Assembly: GCA_001513505.1 (NCBI GenBank)
Contig: LFTM01000281.1
Location: 1 to 20,679, forward strand
DNA from: Clostridiales bacterium DTU092
Lineage (GTDB): Bacteria > Bacillota > Clostridia > Caldicoprobacterales > Caldicoprobacteraceae
Direction of reading: 5' to 3'
Length of the DNA: 20,679 nucleotides
Positions 15,026-20,679 of this stretch are shown here, one piece after another (within the stretch, counting starts at the first letter, position 1; each line of letters starts with the position of its first letter). Below the pieces are notes generated by a model. It made no database searches. It was not told the origin of the DNA and saw only the letters and a program-made list of their open reading frames with translations. Made by a program: the position numbers and the translations under genes.

Positions 15026-16435
15026 CTACTCATGGCGTATTACCTCAAAACGTTCTAAATCATAATGCTCATATGACCGGATCCCCGCTTTTTGCAGCGC
15101 AATCTCTATCTGTTCTCTAACCGTATTAACTCCTTCGAGATTGGGCAGCAGGAGCCCTGAGCGCCCACCGCTTTTTACAATCACACCGTATCTTTTAGGA
15201 TCCAGTTCATCCTCCGAATCAATAGGTTCAGGTTTGGTTAATACATCCACCGAGTAGACAAGATCATCCAGCTCACTCGCATCAACCGGCATAAAACGGG
15301 GATCCCGGACACCGGCACTGATAGCATTATAGATGATCTCCTCGGCTATATTATCTCTCACAGGTTCAACAGTACCAATACAACCGCGAAGCTGACCATT
15401 CTTTTTTATAGAAACAAAGACGCCAGCTTTCTCCTCCAGCATTTCCCCTGGAAGATCCGCATCCGGTTCAATGATTTTACCCGTACGGATATAACTTTCT
15501 AACGAACGTCTTGCCAGACTGACGTAGATATCCTCTTTTTCACGAACTTTCTCCATACGCTGCTGCTTCCTTTTATATAGCTTATCCACCAGCTTCCGCT
15601 TTTCGTTTTTATCCTGCCTTTCAAACATGGCCACACCATACCCTACTCCAAAAGGCCCTTCATAGGACAAAACCTGAGAACTGATATTATAACCGTCAAG
15701 TGAACCCATTGCAATTATTATCGAACGAAGGCCGCATTCTCCGCCTTCATTAACCATCACCGGATCCATGGCGAAAAATCCTTCTACATCTCCGGCTTCC
15801 GCAAGTTCCATAATCCGTTTATCCAGTTTTGGCCCCATTGGATGAAAGCCGTAAGGCCCATCCTCTTTCAAACGATGGGATAAATCACCGCTTGCGATAA
15901 TACATACATGCCTTCCCAGCGACTCTACAGCATCCCGGATAGCAGTCCCAAACACATAAAGTTCCTCATAGGATAAAAAAGAAATGCTGATATGAACGAG
16001 CCTGAAATCCCTGTACTGCTTTGTTACAAAGTACAGAGGAACTGTGGCTCCCCAATCAAGTGATGTGGATATCCCATACTCCGCAGCTGTTTTGCGATCA
16101 ATTCCGATACAGGGTATGCCTAACCGTTGGGCTTCATCCATTATAGACTGCACCAGCTCCAGATCATTTTCAAAGGACATAGCAACTCTGGCGGCTCCGA
16201 ACCTTGCAAGATTCCCTGAAAGTTTATGTTCGGACATTATTGAAATTGCATCTTGGAAAACAGGTCCGTGCGGGGTAATAACTATTATTGTTTCAGGCTT
16301 TAAATCAAGTATATGACGCCCGCATTTATTAAAAGCGTCCGTTGTATACTGTATCTTTCTTTCTTCTCCCCTTCCCACCTCGGGAATTATAATTGGTGGA
16401 TGGGGCATGAGGTATGCAGCAGAGATCTTTCCCAT
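15026..16435 (-). CDS. amrA: AmmeMemoRadiSam protein: Memo/LigB-like + AMMECR1 fusion
   Basis: A natural 469-residue fusion of two conserved domains. Residues about 1-275 are a Memo/class III extradiol-dioxygenase-like domain, with likely metal-site histidines H12 (MPHPP), H56 (TPHGP) and H187 (SGDLSHRL), and GGECG (231-235). A basic helical linker (about 276-303) leads to the AMMECR1 domain with its signature LRGCIGT (349-355) and RDPRF (377-381). In other organisms these are separate genes (amrB, amrA); the fusion implies they act together, with the radical SAM enzyme encoded next. The ATG at 16435 follows GGGGAGG at 10 nt. Oxygen-dependent dioxygenase chemistry is unlikely in an anaerobe; the metal site may do redox chemistry. 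Biological role unclear. Confidence 0.94.
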   Translation of the reverse strand: MGKISAAYLMPHPPIIIPEVGRGEERKIQYTTDAFNKCGRHILDLKPETIIVITPHGPVFQDAISIMSEHKLSGNLARFGAARVAMSFENDLELVQSIMDEAQRLGIPCIGIDRKTAAEYGISTSLDWGATVPLYFVTKQYRDFRLVHISISFLSYEELYVFGTAIRDAVESLGRHVCIIASGDLSHRLKEDGPYGFHPMGPKLDKRIMELAEAGDVEGFFAMDPVMVNEGGECGLRSIIIAMGSLDGYNISSQVLSYEGPFGVGYGVAMFERQDKNEKRKLVDKLYKRKQQRMEKVREKEDIYVSLARRSLESYIRTGKIIEPDADLPGEMLEEKAGVFVSIKKNGQLRGCIGTVEPVRDNIAEEIIYNAISAGVRDPRFMPVDASELDDLVYSVDVLTKPEPIDSEDELDPKRYGVIVKSGGRSGLLLPNLEGVNTVREQIEIALQKAGIRSYEHYDLERFEVIRHE

Positions 16436-16482
16436 GGATTGTACACCTCCCCTTATCTTTCAGTTTATCACAAAAAACAATA

Positions 16483-16511
16483 ATGATACAGGTGCATCCC
16501 GGTTACAGCAA
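16483..16511 (-). promoter_or_regulatory. Promoter of the AmmeMemoRadiSam pair
   Basis: On the minus strand, -35 TTGCTG (16506-16511), 17-nt spacer, -10 TATCAT (16483-16488), in the gap after the glycosidase stop. It suggests that the pair is transcribed apart from the glycosidase. Confidence 0.5.
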
Positions 16512-16525
16512 GCTAAACCTTACCA

Positions 16526-19500
16526 TCACTCTCCTCTGTATATTTTAACAACTGCTTCTCCGTTAAATCCGCTCTTATCAAATTTCACATCTTCTTTACA
16601 ATAAAAGGATCCGGGGGTTACCAACCCTTCCACCGGCAGATAGTGGTGGGGGCCCAATAAATTCTGTAGTGAGTTTATCACCTCTACCTCAATACTGTTT
16701 CTGCCGTTGTTTACGTATCCGGTTATATCAACTTTATAGGGTTTCCAGCCCAGAACAGCCACCTGGTTTCCATTAACAATAACCCTGCTTACAACTCCCC
16801 AGAAATCTCCCAGTTCGAGTTCAACCAGGTGCTCACCGTCAACATCAATTTCAAACCCGGTGGAGTATTTAACACTGCCTGAATAATATGGATATCCCTG
16901 CTGCGTCCAGTCTCCCGGTGAAATACATTCATCCTCGTTTAGCAGGAAAAACCCCCGGGAGTCCTTTGCCACCTTAAAATCACCTACAATATATATGCTC
17001 TCGAGGTTTACAAGTTGCCCGTACCTGTCGGTGTCCAGGATAATCTCATTGACCCCGGGTACAAGAGCATCTTTTATATTGTACATGGCAAACGCCCGAT
17101 CCTTAAATGTCCTGCCGGTAAACTTTACCTCTTTTCCGTTTACGTAAACATTATACATATCCGGAGATTCAAGAACGGCAAATACTTCGCCTTTTAATTG
17201 TTCCCCTGTATTAAAAACATATTTAGCTTTCAACGGATACACCCTGTTCCTTTCTTCACAGGAATACATCCATGGCTGACGGGAAAATATCTGAGCTCTT
17301 TCAAAATTCAATCTGTCCCTAAGAGCATCATCTATAATAAGTACATTATCCTCTTCCTCCCATGTGTTCCCGTCAAGGGATATGCTGCATCTGTTAAGTG
17401 TTAATGAATTGTATTCAGTCCTCTTACCCTTCCATTCAGAAAGGTATATCGAATCAACTGTCTTTTTACCACTGGACTTTTTGGGAGTTAAAGCACTGTG
17501 TTTATCCGTATTTATCACCAGAAGATGAGAACCGACAGGATCAAACTCCAGGTCAATATAAACCCCGTCCTCGTATTTATAAGGCATAAGCACGGTTTTA
17601 TCTCCGGTAACCGGATCCCATTCCTCAACATAATACGGTTTATCCAGTTTTAAGCGCACATTGTATGACTCTTCCTTGCTTATGTTGCATAGAAAAACTA
17701 CTTTTTCGCTGCCGTTTTTCCTTACATGACAGTATATATTATGAGGATCCTTTCCATTTATTTCATCGATAGGAATAATGATATTCCCCATTTCAGCTAA
17801 TATCTCTTTTAACGTACGTCCATCAGGAGCAACCCTGACTACCAAATCACTTTCAAAGAATCGCTTAAGCTCCTCGCTCTCCTGCCCATCCAAATATGAT
17901 GGTGTAACACCGGTAACAACAATCCGCCCTCCACCTTCGGCAAATTCCTTAAGCAGAGAGAAGCTCGATGATCTCATAACCGTCATGGATGGCAGTATCA
18001 CCGTTCGGTAAGCCATTTTTCCTATGATAAACCGGTCATCTTCAACCCTGCCGTGCCGTTGAATGATCACATCGTCGCCAAGATCGAAGGGACATTGAAT
18101 TCCGGAAAGGGTTTTTACCAGAGATTTCACCGATTTTTCTATCTCATCCAACAGGCTGCTTTCCTGATTTGGACTAAACTCAGCCCATGTTGAACTTGAA
18201 GGATGAAGCACCAACACATCCCCTACAAAGTCACCCTGGGACATTATGTAAGACATTCTGCCTATATAATCCCCCAGTATTCTGTAATAATTCCACCACG
18301 GCTGATGATCCGCAAAGGACAAGGGGAAGTCCCTCTTTCTATAACCTTTGAGGGAGTATAAAACGAGATGCTGGCATACCAGATTAATTCCTAAAGCAAA
18401 CTGCCAGTCAGCTACCTTTTTTTGGTCAGCAAAATTAAGCTCCCAGCCCGATGCTCCGTATGTCTCGGACATTACCCTTTCCTTGCCCAGCTGATTGGCA
18501 ACACTGGAAACTTCTTTTACAATAAGCGCGTTACCAAACTGATCCCTTTCTTCTTTGGTGTTAAAAAGCATATCTATGCCCGGAACCTGCATGAATTCAT
18601 AGTTGGGCATCACACTTCCGTTATATAACGGGTCGGGAAAAACGTGTTCCCAAAAATGCCCTGTAAATTTAAGATTGTTTTCCTCACACCACTCGTATAT
18701 GTTTTTGGTAAACGCTTCTACAAACATGGATAAAAGAACATCCCAGAAATCAAACCTTACCTTCCTATAGTTTCCTGTATTGAAAAACAGCTCGGGCAAG
18801 TGATCAAAAATGTCATATCCTTTTTTCTTCGTGAACTCATCATCAAAATTCGCAGGCCATGGCAACCTGGCCTTACCTAGTCCTCCGGGATTAAAGTGGG
18901 GTTCGTCTGTAAATACACCGGGTATTACGGTGCCAAAGTATTGACCTACCGTCTTTTTATATGCTTCATAGGTTATCTCAATAAACTTATCCACCGCTTC
19001 TTTGTTGCAAAGATCCGTATAGGGCTGGTCATCAAAACCCGGATGCCTGGATATCCTTTTAATTCTGAATATTACAGCATCCTGTTCAATTTTCGTAGTA
19101 TCCAGCACCTCCGGATCATCTATCTGTTCAAAGTTCCCTTCTCCACGGTACAGATATGCCTTAACGATATCTTCTTCCTTCTTCAATTCAGCATACGGCA
19201 GTTCTTCCATCTCAAGCACCCTTAATGCATACTCAGGGTTGTCCTTGGTTAGCATTCCTCCTGCATATCCGCTGGGGAACCTGTCCTCATCGTACAGCCA
19301 TGCTTTCATGCCCAGCTTTTCCGCTTCTTCTACACAGGCTTTGATAGCCTCCATAAAACTTTCACCGAGGTATTTGTCCACCAGACCGCCCCTGGGATGC
19401 ATAAAAAACCCGCCTATGCCCTGTTTATGCATCTCATGGATCTGACGGATTAACTCCTCTTTCTCCAGCTTATCATTCCATGACCAGAACGGTGCAGACC

Positions 19501-19543
19501 GGTATTCATTATCACAGTTCTTAAAATATTCATAATTGAACAT
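16526..19543 (-). CDS. GH106-like glycoside hydrolase (alpha-L-rhamnosidase-related), cytoplasmic
   Basis: A 1005-residue enzyme with no signal peptide. The opening SAPFWSWND (16-24) and GGFFMHPRGGL (44-54), WLYDEDRFPSGYAGG (about 82-96), GVFTDEPHF (about 209-217) and VMSETYGASGWE (about 357-368) are the conserved motifs of the GH106/alpha-L-rhamnosidase-related TIM barrel; the Glu and Asp in the last two are candidate catalytic acids. A middle Rossmann-like domain (about 430-590) and two C-terminal jelly-roll sugar-binding domains follow (about 760-830 and 860-980, with VIVNG and VDITGYVNNGRNSIEVEV). It probably cuts an imported oligosaccharide inside the cell. AGGAGG lies 12 nt from the ATG, longer than usual. 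It lies 263 nt after a URO-D-like gene and may share its transcript. Substrate not proven. Confidence 0.88.
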   Translation of the reverse strand: MFNYEYFKNCDNEYRSAPFWSWNDKLEKEELIRQIHEMHKQGIGGFFMHPRGGLVDKYLGESFMEAIKACVEEAEKLGMKAWLYDEDRFPSGYAGGMLTKDNPEYALRVLEMEELPYAELKKEEDIVKAYLYRGEGNFEQIDDPEVLDTTKIEQDAVIFRIKRISRHPGFDDQPYTDLCNKEAVDKFIEITYEAYKKTVGQYFGTVIPGVFTDEPHFNPGGLGKARLPWPANFDDEFTKKKGYDIFDHLPELFFNTGNYRKVRFDFWDVLLSMFVEAFTKNIYEWCEENNLKFTGHFWEHVFPDPLYNGSVMPNYEFMQVPGIDMLFNTKEERDQFGNALIVKEVSSVANQLGKERVMSETYGASGWELNFADQKKVADWQFALGINLVCQHLVLYSLKGYRKRDFPLSFADHQPWWNYYRILGDYIGRMSYIMSQGDFVGDVLVLHPSSSTWAEFSPNQESSLLDEIEKSVKSLVKTLSGIQCPFDLGDDVIIQRHGRVEDDRFIIGKMAYRTVILPSMTVMRSSSFSLLKEFAEGGGRIVVTGVTPSYLDGQESEELKRFFESDLVVRVAPDGRTLKEILAEMGNIIIPIDEINGKDPHNIYCHVRKNGSEKVVFLCNISKEESYNVRLKLDKPYYVEEWDPVTGDKTVLMPYKYEDGVYIDLEFDPVGSHLLVINTDKHSALTPKKSSGKKTVDSIYLSEWKGKRTEYNSLTLNRCSISLDGNTWEEEDNVLIIDDALRDRLNFERAQIFSRQPWMYSCEERNRVYPLKAKYVFNTGEQLKGEVFAVLESPDMYNVYVNGKEVKFTGRTFKDRAFAMYNIKDALVPGVNEIILDTDRYGQLVNLESIYIVGDFKVAKDSRGFFLLNEDECISPGDWTQQGYPYYSGSVKYSTGFEIDVDGEHLVELELGDFWGVVSRVIVNGNQVAVLGWKPYKVDITGYVNNGRNSIEVEVINSLQNLLGPHHYLPVEGLVTPGSFYCKEDVKFDKSGFNGEAVVKIYRGE

Positions 19544-19806
19544 AACTTAACTTATCCTCCTTATATCAGCCTGAACAGCTGTTTATATTATCTATGTTTC
19601 CCATGTGCAGCTGTCCAAAACAAACCTAATAATTGTTTGTTGGTTAAACAGTTTTTGAGCTGCTGAGAAAAACTTCCATGTTATCTATATCATACAGGAT
19701 TTCCTGCTATGATTCTATAGATTGTTGATGTTATACTCAATTTTACAATAAACAATTTAAAAATTATACTGCTTCTTTCAAATCATCTCCCGGAGTATAA
19801 AAATTA
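19544..19806 (-). other. Gap between URO-D-like gene and glycosidase with two inverted repeats
   Basis: No gene seen in these 263 nt. A strong stem-loop, arms 19689-19699 and 19702-19713 with one bulged base and a 2-nt loop, has no T-run. A second inverted repeat, AACAAAC (19619-19625) and GTTTGTT (19635-19641), and the palindrome AACAGCTGTT (19574-19583) lie nearer the glycosidase. No clear promoter was found; TTGGAC with TAGATA 18 nt later is a weak candidate. Confidence 0.4.
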
Positions 19807-20679
19807 CTACCCTTGCACTACCTTCATAGCTACATCCGCCCACTCCCAAAGCCTTTGAGGTTGATAACGGACGGTGCTTATATCTTTTAAAATAAATTCT
19901 ACCGGACAACCGTTGCGTACGCATATCTCCATCGTTTTTCGGAGATCTTTCTCTACAATTTCAGGATCCCAACTATCCCCGGCAAGAAATGCAGGATTAG
20001 GCTTACGTGAAAACACAAAATCGAAACCGATTTTTTCTGCAGCTAACTCCTGATCTGCCCAGGGGCTCATGGATATCTTTCTCAAGTTAGGTATTTTCCT
20101 TATTATATCAATTTTATTATGAAGCGGTTCACAGCATCCATAATATACAAGACCAAATCTCTCATACCATTTCACAGCATAATCCAGCTCAAATTCCTGA
20201 TGCATGGCTGGTGATACAGTTGAAAAGATCTGAGCCATACCGTATGTCCAAAGATCTTTTGCTCTGGGCCGCCGGGGATTAAATCCGGGAGCAGGAAGCT
20301 CATCGGTATATGCACCTGAACAGTGAACGGTCCCCTGTCCGTATCCCAATAATCCTTTTTCCTCCAGCTGATCCAGCATAGAATGGTACGCCTCGCTAAC
20401 TTTGGATAAAATCTTATGAATAAAATCAGGCCTCTCGATAAGATCTATAAGCGAACTTTCAACACCATGCCATTCAACAATTCGATCCCATACAGCAAAG
20501 TTGGGAATAATCCCCTGCATACGCACTTCAAGAATTCCATCGAATATATCGTGTGCCTTTTCTTCTATTTCAGCAGTTGCATCTTCATCTAAACTGACTT
20601 GCGGTATTTTTATCTTCTCAAGGTCTTCCTCAGTTTTCAGCTGGTCAATATATTGATGTCCTACCACAGTGTTATTGGG
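19807..20679 (-). CDS. URO-D-superfamily protein (5' end cut by window edge)
   Basis: The frame is open to the right edge (four more codons beyond an internal GTG at 20667), so the N-terminus is missing. The visible 290 residues begin near VVGHQYIDQLKTEEDLEKI, which in this family follows about 80-110 missing residues. The barrel core is seen, with GYGQGTVHCSGAYTDELP (about 108-125 of the visible part) and YYGCCEPLHNKID (about 178-190), the CCEPL motif being typical of a URO-D-like branch often found beside sugar genes. The cysteines may bind zinc, as in methylcobamide methyltransferases, but no corrinoid protein is seen here. It is distinct in sequence from the other URO-D-like gene at 9688-10794. 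It lies upstream of the glycosidase and may be cotranscribed. Reaction unknown. Confidence 0.85.
   Translation of the reverse strand, partial: PNNTVVGHQYIDQLKTEEDLEKIKIPQVSLDEDATAEIEEKAHDIFDGILEVRMQGIIPNFAVWDRIVEWHGVESSLIDLIERPDFIHKILSKVSEAYHSMLDQLEEKGLLGYGQGTVHCSGAYTDELPAPGFNPRRPRAKDLWTYGMAQIFSTVSPAMHQEFELDYAVKWYERFGLVYYGCCEPLHNKIDIIRKIPNLRKISMSPWADQELAAEKIGFDFVFSRKPNPAFLAGDSWDPEIVEKDLRKTMEICVRNGCPVEFILKDISTVRYQPQRLWEWADVAMKVVQG

Noticed and set aside
1..20679. Mobile element, phage or CRISPR content
   Set aside because: No transposase, integrase, phage gene, attachment-site duplication at the tRNA or spaced repeat array was seen.

Overview
The window looks like chromosomal DNA of an anaerobic, low-to-moderate GC Firmicute, probably a Clostridia-class plant-polymer or sugar fermenter. 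Pointers are an oxygen-sensitive glycyl radical enzyme (GRE) with its activase, a CdaA/CdaR c-di-AMP pair, a DUF5685/DnaJ cluster typical of Clostridia, strong AGGAGG-type ribosome binding sites, TATAAT promoters and a tRNA with an encoded CCA end. Species cannot be named from the sequence. No mobile element, CRISPR array or rRNA was seen. All but one gene lies on the minus strand.

Region 1 (1-7467, read right to left) is one operon of at least six genes: a fucose/arabinose isomerase-like protein, a PfkB sugar kinase, a zinc polyol dehydrogenase, a xylulokinase-like FGGY kinase, a GRE activase, and a GRE that runs off the left edge. A good promoter (7439-7467) is followed by a leader of about 235 nt with a direct repeat. 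The visible GRE half carries every hydroxyproline-dehydratase (HypD) substrate-pocket residue I can place, yet it sits at the end of a sugar operon. This is the most interesting system here. It could couple hydroxyproline use to the sugars attached to it in plant cell-wall glycoproteins, or it could be a related dehydratase with a new substrate.

Region 2 (7515-9606) is a membrane protein, a DnaJ-domain protein with a cysteine-rich tail and a DUF5685 protein, behind one promoter. Region 3 (9688-10927) is a lone URO-D-superfamily protein with a palindromic operator candidate over its promoter. Region 4 (11031-11860) has a tRNA-Arg(CCG) with promoter and terminator, and the only plus-strand gene, a stand-alone receiver domain whose phosphoacceptor Asp is replaced by Glu.

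Region 5 (11865-13988) is cdaA-cdaR, making and controlling c-di-AMP, with a perfect 10-bp hairpin in the cdaA 5' UTR. Region 6 (14039-16511) is an AmmeMemoRadiSam pair: a Memo/LigB-AMMECR1 fusion and its radical SAM partner. Region 7 (16526-20679) is a large cytoplasmic GH106-like glycosidase preceded by a second URO-D-superfamily gene cut by the right edge. Two URO-D-like proteins, a rhamnosidase-like enzyme and a sugar operon within 20 kb suggest a locus with a carbohydrate theme. The c-di-AMP, tRNA and AmmeMemoRadiSam parts are housekeeping or of unknown role.
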